Assembly (NCBI GenBank): GCA_049511715.1 | Contig: JBEKXU010000018.1 | Span: 1 to 59,776 of the forward strand | DNA length: 59,776 nucleotides | Origin: JBEKHT01 sp049511715 | GTDB taxonomy: Bacteria > Chloroflexota > Anaerolineae > Anaerolineales > RBG-16-64-43 | Reading direction: 5' to 3' | In this document: one piece after another, positions 48,136 to 57,757 of the stretch | How the letters are laid out: each line of letters opens with the position of its first letter | Position numbering within the stretch: the stretch's first letter is position 1 | Position numbers and translations under genes: made by a program | Notes under the pieces: model-generated | Databases searched by the model: none | Told to the model about the DNA's origin: nothing | What the model saw: the letters and a program-made list of their open reading frames with translations, nothing else

Positions 48136-50490
48136 ATGAATCTGGCTTTTTTCCCTGGCGGTTCGAGGATCGACCCCAGCGGCCCGCTGTCCATCTTCTT
48201 GCCCCCGTACAGCGCCGGATCCGCGGCCTACTTCTATCGTAAGTACGCCGAGGGCAACGAGCAGGCAGTGGACCCCTTCGGTCAATCGCCTTGGCCCTCC
48301 TTGGAGCTGGCACGCGATGGTGCAGGGGTCCTGGTCGGCTGTCACAACCCCATCCTTCGGTTCCTGACCGACCTGTATGCCAACCCTCCGGATTCAGATC
48401 TGGTGGCTAGCACTCTGGCCCTGATCCGAAATGCACGCCGGGCTCGGGAAGAGCCCCCGGCCCTGGCGCGGTCCGCTGCAACCGAGCCGCACCGGGATGG
48501 GGAAACCATAGAAGAATCCCTTCGGGCTCTATACCAGACATCCTGTGCTTCTTGTGGGCAGTCCGTTGAGGCGGACTCTTACATCTGGTCGCTTCCGGAC
48601 TCGCTGGGTGACAGCGAAGTCCGGCCGGTTGGAGGCCACTCGGAGCAACACCAGCTGATGTTGCGTGAATATCACTGCCCCCACTGTGGGAGGGAGGCCC
48701 TTGATCCGATCACGCCTGAGGATGAGCGGCTGGTTGCCCCCTATCTCTCGCGCGGTTTGTATTTCCACCTTGCGCTGGAGCGCCTGGCCCCGCCCGACGA
48801 CCCCGACCGAACCCACGCGCTGGAAGCCCTGCGGGTGTATCCACTGCGTTCCCTGTATGCCTTGTTCCTGATCCTGACTCGCATGGAATCGCTGGACCTC
48901 ACCGAGAAACAGCGACGGTGTGGAGAAGGACTGCTCCTGACCGCATTGGATCAGGCCCACGTCTTGCGGGGGCACCCGCCCTCCGCGCGCTTGCGGCCGC
49001 GCTCGCTCCAGATTCCAGCCCACTACCGGGAAATCAATGTCTGGCGTGCCTTTGAGCGGGCTGGAGCTTATTGGAGTCAAGTTCAAGGCGGCGTGCCTAC
49101 CGTCCCCTGGAAACCGGGGGAGCCCTTGGAGCCCGGGGTGCTCTCCGTGTTTTCCGGCTCGGCTCGGGACCTGGTGATGGCGCTTCCCCTGTCCCGTCCC
49201 TTCATGATAGTCTCCCTCCTACCCAGACCAAATCAGGCGCTCTGGACGCTCTCGGCCATGTGGGCGGGGTGGCTTTGGGGACCGCAGTCCGTGGTCCCGC
49301 TCCGAGGGATGCTTCACCGGAGGCGATATGACTGGGCCTGGCATGCCCGCGCGCTGCGTTCCTCGACGGAGGCCCTGTCCGTCAAGCTCAATCCCGGCGC
49401 AGTGGTGATCGCGATCTTGGGCGAGTCGGAACCCGGCTTCTTGGCCGCAACAGCCTGGGCCTTCGAGCGGGGCGGACTGGACCTCGAAGGCATGGCCTTG
49501 CGGCCGGACATCGACAGCTGCCAGATGGTCTGGCGCAACCCCCGCAAAACCCTGCCTGCCGGAAAACCGGCTAGCCCGGAATCCTTTGAGCCGCTCGCTG
49601 CCCGGGTACAGCAGTGCGCCTTCCAGCTGATACTGGACCGGTCGGAGCCAACACCCTGGGAGATGCTCCAAGCCGAAGCCTGGAGGCAAGCGGCCACGCG
49701 CCATCTTCTGCCTGCGATGGCGCCGAAAGAAGAAGACGCCGATTTTTCAAGATGCCAGGCTGCGGTTGCTGAAGCGGTCGAAACCCATCCCCAGATCGCA
49801 GCCGCGCGCGGGGAGGAGAGCGAGCTGGGGAACACCTGGTGGATCCATGATCCTTCGTTGGGAGGGATTCCCCTTTCGGACCGGGTGGAGGCCGAAATTC
49901 GGAGAGCGCTCGCGGTGGAACCCTCCATAGCCGCCGAGCGCTTGGATGCCTTGGTGTGCAGCCAGTTTCCGGGGATGCTGACCCCCGAGGCACGTCTGCT
50001 TCGGGCCTGCTTGCGATCCTACGGTCACGAAGACCCGACCAGCCAATTGTGGAGCCTGCGTGAGGAGGACCAGACCGAGCGCCGACTGGGAGAACTGGAA
50101 AGCGTTCGCTCCAGCCTGGGAACGCTCGGGAGGCGAATGGGCTACACGATCAGGGGCGTCACCCCACTGGAGTGGCGCGACTCCAGCGATGAAGTGCGCT
50201 ACCGATTTTGCGTCATGACCTCCGGCGCCTTCAGTCACTTCCTGATGGATCCCCGTCTGGATCCGCAAGTCTCATGGATTGTCCTTCCCGGCGGGCGCGC
50301 AAGCTTGGTCGAGTACAAGATGCGAAGAAACTGGCTGATCCGGCGTGCAGTGGAAAATGGGTGGCGATTCCTCAAGTTCCGTCATGTGCGCCGCTTGCTC
50401 GCCGACACCATGCTTTCTCCGGAGACCATCGATGAGAGGCTAGGCCTGGATCCGTTGGGCAAGATGGATGCTCAGATTTCCTTCCTGTAG
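48136..50490 (+). CDS. Degenerate DNA methyltransferase-like protein
   Basis: 784 residues. The order of segments follows DUF1156/COG1743-type adenine DNA methylases. A motif I-like DPFGQSPWPSLELARDG (46-62) leads into VLVGCHNP (65-72). Two zinc-binding Cys pairs follow (CASC near 135, CPHC near 181). LLPRPNQALWTLSAMWAGWL (from 361) falls where active enzymes have DPPY followed by a YxxLSxxxxxWL pattern. LNPGAVVIAILGESEPG (from 418) matches the next strand. The Gly-rich loop and the catalytic DPPY are both missing, so it is probably inactive as a methylase. The C-terminal 340 residues are unassigned and end with LPGGRASLVEYKMRRN...GWRFLKFRHVRRL. Confidence 0.65.
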   Translation: MNLAFFPGGSRIDPSGPLSIFLPPYSAGSAAYFYRKYAEGNEQAVDPFGQSPWPSLELARDGAGVLVGCHNPILRFLTDLYANPPDSDLVASTLALIRNARRAREEPPALARSAATEPHRDGETIEESLRALYQTSCASCGQSVEADSYIWSLPDSLGDSEVRPVGGHSEQHQLMLREYHCPHCGREALDPITPEDERLVAPYLSRGLYFHLALERLAPPDDPDRTHALEALRVYPLRSLYALFLILTRMESLDLTEKQRRCGEGLLLTALDQAHVLRGHPPSARLRPRSLQIPAHYREINVWRAFERAGAYWSQVQGGVPTVPWKPGEPLEPGVLSVFSGSARDLVMALPLSRPFMIVSLLPRPNQALWTLSAMWAGWLWGPQSVVPLRGMLHRRRYDWAWHARALRSSTEALSVKLNPGAVVIAILGESEPGFLAATAWAFERGGLDLEGMALRPDIDSCQMVWRNPRKTLPAGKPASPESFEPLAARVQQCAFQLILDRSEPTPWEMLQAEAWRQAATRHLLPAMAPKEEDADFSRCQAAVAEAVETHPQIAAARGEESELGNTWWIHDPSLGGIPLSDRVEAEIRRALAVEPSIAAERLDALVCSQFPGMLTPEARLLRACLRSYGHEDPTSQLWSLREEDQTERRLGELESVRSSLGTLGRRMGYTIRGVTPLEWRDSSDEVRYRFCVMTSGAFSHFLMDPRLDPQVSWIVLPGGRASLVEYKMRRNWLIRRAVENGWRFLKFRHVRRLLADTMLSPETIDERLGLDPLGKMDAQISFL

Positions 50491-51490
50491 TCCTGTTGTC
50501 GATCCCTCCGCCAATGCAGGTCAAAGGCAAGCCGAAGGCTACCACCTCATCTGGGCGCAAGGACTCTGGAACCCGAAGGCGCCTTGCGCTTCGTCCAGCG
50601 ACATCGCAACGGCCTCGTGGCGCAGGGGGACCTGGGCGACTCCTCCGCTTTCAACAGTCCTCTGGGCCGAGGGCGCGCTTGGCCTGGGCGCCGCCTCTCT
50701 TAATGGATCCCCCTCCCTTCCCTTCCAAGACGATTCGTGGTGGAGCGCCGCGAAGGAACCCTCATTTCCAGCCCAAATTACCCATCTTCCGCTCAGGCCG
50801 ACTCCTCCCCCGTTCCCTCGCGACTTGCCCCGACCAGCCTGCCGATCGCGCTTCGCCTCAGTTTCCGTTGACGGATGACATCCGAGACATTGCCGGACGA
50901 TAGGTATCCTATCTTTGGAGAAAACCGGCTTCCCCGAGCATACCGGGGGGATTGAGGAACAAGCTGAAGTGACAACTATTGCCCTGGCGACTATGGGTGC
51001 CCGCGCGATGCGCCCGCCAGGAATCCGAGCGATGATCAGGCTGTCCGGGTTTTGATCTGCTGAGAGGGCCGCGGCCAACACTACCAAGCCAAGAGTCTGG
51101 ATCGCGAGTGCAAAATGAGCGGTCAGAGATTCGAATCCCTGCGGGTTCCCATCGCGATCGACTCAAACTCGCCGAGCTGCCTGCGCCGGTTCATCTTTGA
51201 CTTCATCTCCGGTCTGTCCGGCGCCGGCTTTGCCGGCGATTATGCTTTCCTGGTCCGTGCCAGGGAGGGCGAAAAACCGTTTCGTACAGAGGAGAGCTTC
51301 CCGGACTCGGGGACTCTCTTGGCGTGCGGAGGCGAGTGGTGCCAGGGCGGTCCCGGCGCCTAAGAAGAACCGGCCGCCGCTGCCCAACCACTCCGTGGGG
51401 CGACCTCGACCGACCCGCCATTCCTCTTTCCGCCGACTGGCATACACCCCGAACGGGCGCCCGGACGGCCGAGCGCGCCACCCCATGGTC
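50491..51490. other. Convergent intergenic region without a gene
   Basis: About 1 kb between two convergent genes. Open frames on both strands lack ribosome-binding sites and family features. A short palindrome GATAGG-TAT-CCTATC lies at 50899-50913. I see nothing else. Confidence 0.4.
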
Positions 51491-53167
51491 CTAGGGAGAG
51501 GTCGCCAAATACCACTGGGTGAGTGTGCTTAGACGTTCGCTCGGGTCCGTGAGCGGACCCAGAGAGATTCCCTTGATGTTCGTATCCAGCGCATAGGCGT
51601 ACGTGGGATACCAGAGCAAGAGGGCCGGGACTTCGTAGTCAAAGCGATCCTGAAACGTCACGTAGAGCTGGGCACGGGTGGTCGGGTCCGGATTGGTCCG
51701 GGCCATTTCCAGGGGCTCGCTGATAGAGCTATCGTCGAGCTGCGAATAGTTCTGTCCGGACGTGGCCTGGGTTTGGTGCCAGAAGGGGTAGGGATCAGGA
51801 TCCGGATATCGGGAGAGGTCGAAATCCACCAGGGCCGCATCATATGATCGTGGTTGGAGATAATCCGTGAGCAGATCACTTCCGCTGACGCCCTTCAACG
51901 TGACTTTTGCGCCGATCTCGGCCCACTGCGACTGGATTAATTGCGCTATGCGAGTATGAAGCGGGTCGTCGGAGTAGACCAGCGTGAACTGCAGGGCCTT
52001 GTTGTTGTTCGCACGGACATAGGCACTGGTGCCAGGAGCAGCCCCCGTGGGAAGCTGCCAGCCGGCTCCATCCAACAATTCGGCCGCTTGCTGCGGGTCA
52101 AAAGGAGCGGGGGACAGAGTCGGGTCAGAGGCCCAAGTGCCGGGCAGAATGGGGCTAGCGGCCGGGAAGGCCTGGCCCGCCAGGGCCAAGTTGATGATGC
52201 GCTCTCGGTTCAGGGAGAGCAGGAGAGCCTCCCGCACTTCGCGGGTCCCGAAAAAGGGATCCCCATTGTTCTTCAGGTTAAGAAGAACCAGACTCAGATC
52301 CGGCAGTCGAGCGGTGAAGAGTTGCAGGTCCGGGAGTTGGAGAGCCTCTTCGACCATGGGTGGCGTCAATCCTCCCAAGCCCATTACTTGGCCCGTCCGG
52401 AGTGCCTGAAAGGCCGAATCCAGCGAACTGAAATACAGGAAGTCCACCTCATTGAGCAGGGGCTTGTTGCCATAGTAGTCCGCGGAGGAGGACAACACCA
52501 CTCCCGTAATCTGGTTCTGCACAGTGATCAGGTGATCGAGCCGGAAGGGGCCGGTACCGACCGGGGCGATGTTGAAAGTCTGACCAGCCAATTCCTGGGC
52601 TTTCACCCCTGCCAGCAAGTGTTCCGGCAGCAACCCCTGAGACAGGAAATCGAGGAAGGGAGCATAAGGCTCAGGAAGAGTGAAACTGACTGTGTATTCA
52701 TCCCGGGCCTGGATTTTGATCTGTCTCCACATCTGGCCTAAGTCCGCCGGGCCAGGGTAATTCGGGTCCTGCACCAAACCAAACGTGAACAACACGTCCC
52801 GCGAGGTGACCGGCGTTCCATCTTGCCAGCGGGCACCTTTGCGCAGAACCACCGTGTACGTAAGGTCGTCTTTGCTGATGACCCAGCCTTGGGCCAGATC
52901 GGGAATGGGCCTCCCCTGTGAATCAAATCCCACGAGGCCGGAGTAGATCAGGTGGTCCACATCCCGGTCGACCTGATTGCCCGAATCCAACAGGGGATTG
53001 AGCCTTTGCAGGTGGCCGACGAGGGCCTCGGTGTATTTCCCTCCCTGAATTCCCCGGGAGCCAATCGTCGCGGGGCGAACACCCGGGGCCTTTTGAATCA
53101 CGAGAATCAAGAGGATGACGATGACGCCCAGGACGGCAATCAGGATTTGCCAGCGATATTTTGTCAT
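51491..53167 (-). CDS. ABC transporter oligopeptide/solute-binding protein (family 5)
   Basis: 558 residues. Extracellular binding protein of the DppA/OppA type: after an N-terminal membrane segment (residues 7-25) the mature region shows LNPLLDSGNQVDRDVDHLIYSGLVGFD, WVISKDDLTYTVVLRKGARWQDGTPVTSRDVLFTF and DVLFTFGLVQDPNYPG, all typical. The leader has no lipobox cysteine, so the protein is probably anchored by the uncleaved helix. No permease or ATPase genes are adjacent; it is an orphan in this window. No Shine-Dalgarno site is seen before the ATG. Confidence 0.9.
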   Translation of the reverse strand: MTKYRWQILIAVLGVIVILLILVIQKAPGVRPATIGSRGIQGGKYTEALVGHLQRLNPLLDSGNQVDRDVDHLIYSGLVGFDSQGRPIPDLAQGWVISKDDLTYTVVLRKGARWQDGTPVTSRDVLFTFGLVQDPNYPGPADLGQMWRQIKIQARDEYTVSFTLPEPYAPFLDFLSQGLLPEHLLAGVKAQELAGQTFNIAPVGTGPFRLDHLITVQNQITGVVLSSSADYYGNKPLLNEVDFLYFSSLDSAFQALRTGQVMGLGGLTPPMVEEALQLPDLQLFTARLPDLSLVLLNLKNNGDPFFGTREVREALLLSLNRERIINLALAGQAFPAASPILPGTWASDPTLSPAPFDPQQAAELLDGAGWQLPTGAAPGTSAYVRANNNKALQFTLVYSDDPLHTRIAQLIQSQWAEIGAKVTLKGVSGSDLLTDYLQPRSYDAALVDFDLSRYPDPDPYPFWHQTQATSGQNYSQLDDSSISEPLEMARTNPDPTTRAQLYVTFQDRFDYEVPALLLWYPTYAYALDTNIKGISLGPLTDPSERLSTLTQWYLATSP

Positions 53168-53264
53168 TGGCTAGGAGCGAACTGGCACGGAGAGGTCAGG
53201 CAGGACAGGAAGGCCTCATGAACTGCGGCCCGCTCGGGTCGTGGGGCAGAGCAGGTGGATCGCT

Positions 53265-53489
53265 CTAGCCTGCATACAGCACGTTCAACATGGCCAGGGC
53301 GAAGAAAAGAATGCTCAGCACGATCGTGACCTGAAAGAGTGTCTTTTCGACCCCACGGCGGGCTCGAAAGACACCCCCGGCTTCGCCCCCGGTCAGGCCG
53401 CCCAGCCCCGCCTCCTTGCTCTGCAGGACAATCGCCAGGATCAGGGCGATCCCCATGACAATCTGCGCCAAGTTGAGATAAACTCCCAC
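53265..53489 (-). CDS. secG: Preprotein translocase subunit SecG
   Basis: 74 residues with two membrane segments (about 5-22 and 50-72) and the conserved connecting loop QSKEAGLGGLTGGEAGGVFRARRGVEKTLFQVT. Supports protein export through SecYEG. The start is GTG with AGGAGG upstream. It precedes the binding-protein gene on the same strand by about 100 bases; co-transcription is possible. Confidence 0.95.
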   Translation of the reverse strand: MGVYLNLAQIVMGIALILAIVLQSKEAGLGGLTGGEAGGVFRARRGVEKTLFQVTIVLSILFFALAMLNVLYAG

Positions 53490-53520
53490 ACGGCCTCCTG
53501 AACGTGAACGTACTCAAGCC

Positions 53521-53544
53521 GAGCAAATTATATCAGCCTTGCTC
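53521..53544 (-). promoter_or_regulatory. secG promoter with surrounding inverted repeat
   Basis: TATAAT on the minus strand (53527-53532) lies inside an inverted repeat GAGCAA (53521-53526)/TTGCTC (53539-53544) with a 12-base spacer. A protein bound to the repeat would block the -10. No -35 match was found. Confidence 0.4.
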
Positions 53545-53565
53545 GCCCCGTTCTCCGGGGGAACT

Positions 53566-54531
53566 TCAAGCCGGGACCGCCTCACCTTTCTCCTGGATAA
53601 ACAAGCGGCTAGGAAGCCGTCTGGGGACCAGCACCTTGAGGGCCAATGGCCGGACCGCCATCTCAACCGGGAACGTCCCCTTTCGCGGCTCCCCGTCGAC
53701 CTGCACGCCTGCCAGCCCGTCCGCCTCGAGGCGCAGGCTGTGAAATCGCAAGCGCCGGACATGGGTGTCGTTCAGGTGGCGCCCGGTGTACAGATCCCAG
53801 GCGCGCTCGAGAGTCTCAGGGAAGGACCGCCCCTCGAACAACCACAGGTCCATTTGGCCGTCATCGACCCGGGCCTCGGGGGCCAACCGGAACAAACCTC
53901 CGCCATAAGCGTGAATGTTGGTCGCAACCGCCAGGAGGAAATGCCCCTGAACGGTTTCCCGGTCGGTCGTCACTTGCAGGTCCACCCCATGCCAATCCAG
54001 CGCCCTCCAGACTGCAGTTGCAAAGTACGAGGCGAAGGCGAACTGCCGCTCGCCTTTGCGGTAAGGCTCCAGTCTTCGGACCACCTCCGCATCCAGCCCA
54101 ACCCCCGCCCAAAGCAGAAAAGCATCCTCGTTGCAAAGACCGAGGTCCATTCGCAGGTACTGTCCCCTGGCCAACTGGGCGGCCGCGCCCTCCAGGGCAA
54201 ACCAGTTCAACCACCCCAATCGGGGGAGACGCAATTCCTGAGCCCAAACATTGGATGTCCCGGAGGGGAGTACGGCCAACGCCGTGTTGCTTCCCGCCAA
54301 GCCGCTCGCAGCCTGCCCAACGGTTCCGTCGCCCCCAGCCACGACGAGCACATCGAAGCGTTCTCTGGCTGCCTCCCGGGCAACCTGCATCACCCCCTCG
54401 GGGGAAAAGGGCGAGCACACCTCGATCTCCCATCCCAGGCGGCGCAACACGCGCTCGGCTCGCTGCACGAACCGGCCGGAAGGCATGGTGCCAGCCCCAG
54501 GATTGTGGAGGAGCCGTGCCCGAATGGTCAT
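53566..54531 (-). CDS. Diacylglycerol/lipid kinase family protein (YegS-like)
   Basis: 321 residues. ARLLHNPGAGTMPSGRF at the N-terminus, the nucleotide-binding VAGGDGTVGQAASGLAG near residue 67 and LPSGTSNVWAQELRLP near 94 define the DAGK catalytic domain. The C-terminal beta domain has GLCNEDAFLLWAGVGLDAEVV and ARVDDGQMDLWLFEG. It phosphorylates diacylglycerol or a related lipid at the membrane. A hairpin CCCCG/CGGGG follows the stop. Confidence 0.92.
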   Translation of the reverse strand: MTIRARLLHNPGAGTMPSGRFVQRAERVLRRLGWEIEVCSPFSPEGVMQVAREAARERFDVLVVAGGDGTVGQAASGLAGSNTALAVLPSGTSNVWAQELRLPRLGWLNWFALEGAAAQLARGQYLRMDLGLCNEDAFLLWAGVGLDAEVVRRLEPYRKGERQFAFASYFATAVWRALDWHGVDLQVTTDRETVQGHFLLAVATNIHAYGGGLFRLAPEARVDDGQMDLWLFEGRSFPETLERAWDLYTGRHLNDTHVRRLRFHSLRLEADGLAGVQVDGEPRKGTFPVEMAVRPLALKVLVPRRLPSRLFIQEKGEAVPA

Positions 54532-54560
54532 GGCCTGGCTTTCAGGATCACCGGTTTGGC

Positions 54561-54566
54561 ATTATA
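54561..54566 (-). promoter_or_regulatory. -10 box of the lipid kinase gene
   Basis: TATAAT on the minus strand, preceded by TG (TGTATAAT), about 30 bases before the ATG. There is no clear -35. Confidence 0.4.
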
Positions 54567-54618
54567 CATCAGCGAGAGGGAGCATTCTTGGCTCCTCCAA
54601 CTCAGCAATGCCTGGGCT

Positions 54619-54624
54619 TAAAAT
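54619..54624 (+). promoter_or_regulatory. -10 box close to the kinase start
   Basis: TAAAAT ends nine bases before the ATG at 54634, with GGAAG in between. This suggests a very short or absent leader. The lipid kinase and Ser/Thr kinase genes are divergent from this 100-base gap. Confidence 0.35.
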
Positions 54625-54633
54625 GGAAGCAAG

Positions 54634-55662
54634 ATGAATGACCTGCCGACCCTGGGGGGGCGCTATCAGCTGGTGGGGCTCGTGGGTTCGGAAGCGACCG
54701 CCGATCACTATCGAGCCTTGGACTTGCCGTCGGGCGCGCTCGTCGCAGTCAAGGTGTTGCGCGAGGAGCTAACCCATGGCCCTCAGTTTCGACGCAAGTT
54801 TCTCACGGAAACGCAGGCCCTGGCGAGGCTCTCCCATCCGAATCTCGTCAGCCTGCTCGATTTCGGAATCGAGGGAAGCTGGTGCTTCCTCGTGCTCGAG
54901 CTCGTCGAGGGAGTCGATCTGAAGCGGCATCTCTTTCAGCAAGGCCAACTTTCCGTCAATGAATCGCTCAGCATTGCCCGACAGATCAGCGCAGGACTAG
55001 GCCTGGCCCATAGCGCCGGGTTGGTCCATGGCGACGTCAGGCCTCACAACGTGCTCCTGGCGGCCTCCGGGCTGGCCAAACTGGCCGATCTTGGCGTCGC
55101 ACGGCTCTTCTCGAGCCGAGATCACCTTCCGCAGGACGAACTGTGGGCAACCCCCCAATACTTTTCTCCCGAGCAGGCGGCGGGAGAGGATCCATCCCCT
55201 TCCAGCGACGTCTACTCTCTGGGCGTTGTGCTTTTTGAGATGCTGGCTGGTCGGCTTCCTTTTCGCGGACAGGATCTGCGTGACCTTACCCTCGAAGAGC
55301 TGATTCACGCTCCGCCCTCCCTGGGGGCGTTGGTTCCCAGCTCGCCTCGGTCCGTCGAAGCCGTACTCGACCGAATGCTGGAGAAGAACCCTCAGGACCG
55401 ATACCGGGATGGGAACGAGGCGGCAGCGGCCCTCAGTGTGCTCGCACCGGATTTGGGCGTCGAGCCCCTCCCCGCGACGACTGCCCGAGCTGCAGGCCCG
55501 ACCGGCGACGCCCGGCCGGAGAAATCCTTGATGGCGAAATGCGGGGAGGGGAGGATTGATTGGAAGGCGGTAGGGCTTGGTTTTCTCGCCCTGGTGGCCG
55601 TCGGCGGCCTTTTCCCTTTGTGGGTCTGGGTCTACCTTGTGTATCATCCTCCCGCGCCTTAG
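54634..55662 (+). CDS. Serine/threonine protein kinase-like protein with variant motifs
   Basis: 342 residues. Kinase domain at 10-270: VAVKVL supplies the ATP lysine, the catalytic loop is VHGDVRPHN (near residue 131, HGD in place of HRD) and the metal motif is DLG (near 150) in place of DFG. The glycine loop LVGSEATADHY lacks the usual GxGxxG. Activation-segment and C-lobe landmarks (ATPQYFSPEQ, SDVYSLGVVLFEMLAGRLPF) are intact. One membrane segment near the C-terminus (about 310-335) places the kinase in the cytoplasm with almost no outside domain. It may be weakly active or a pseudokinase; HGD and DLG alone do not exclude activity. Confidence 0.88.
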   Translation: MNDLPTLGGRYQLVGLVGSEATADHYRALDLPSGALVAVKVLREELTHGPQFRRKFLTETQALARLSHPNLVSLLDFGIEGSWCFLVLELVEGVDLKRHLFQQGQLSVNESLSIARQISAGLGLAHSAGLVHGDVRPHNVLLAASGLAKLADLGVARLFSSRDHLPQDELWATPQYFSPEQAAGEDPSPSSDVYSLGVVLFEMLAGRLPFRGQDLRDLTLEELIHAPPSLGALVPSSPRSVEAVLDRMLEKNPQDRYRDGNEAAAALSVLAPDLGVEPLPATTARAAGPTGDARPEKSLMAKCGEGRIDWKAVGLGFLALVAVGGLFPLWVWVYLVYHPPAP

Positions 55663-55745
55663 GCCTGATTCTGACCGGTTTAACGGGCCGGGAACCCCGA
55701 TTCCGAGCAGAAATCACGCTTACAACCTTCTGATGTCCAGTTTGG

Positions 55746-55780
55746 TATAATAATCACCCATAGCCGTACAGCGATGGGTG
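55746..55780 (+). promoter_or_regulatory. ftsH promoter with inverted repeat
   Basis: GGTATAAT (TATAAT 55746-55751) is followed by CACCCAT (55755-55761) and ATGGGTG (55774-55780), a perfect 7-base inverted repeat with a 12-base spacer across the predicted start site. It could be an operator or a 5' hairpin in the mRNA. Confidence 0.5.
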
Positions 55781-55803
55781 TACCGGAATCGGCGGAGGGC
55801 GAA

Positions 55804-57678
<1,875 letters not shown>

Positions 57679-57706
57679 GCTCTCGTCTTTTCGCCGAATG
57701 AAAACA

Positions 57707-57732
57707 CGCGCCGGAGCCAGCTGTCCGGCGCG
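57707..57732. terminator. Bidirectional terminator between ftsH and the acyl-CoA ligase gene
   Basis: CGCGCCGGA (57707-57715) pairs perfectly with TCCGGCGCG (57724-57732) around an 8-base loop. On the minus strand it is followed by GTGTTTTC, so it works best for the ligase gene; on the plus strand CTTCCTTGTC follows. Confidence 0.7.
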
Positions 57733-57757
57733 CTTCCTTGTCAGCAGCCGCTTTGAC

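Noticed and set aside
51127..51145. tRNA T-loop-like TTCGAATCC
   Set aside because: The flanking bases do not form a T stem and no acceptor or anticodon stem can be drawn around it.
51115..51363. 82-codon plus-strand frame (MSGQRFESLRVP...)
   Set aside because: Reads like protein in places but has no ribosome-binding site, no family features and lies alone in an empty region.
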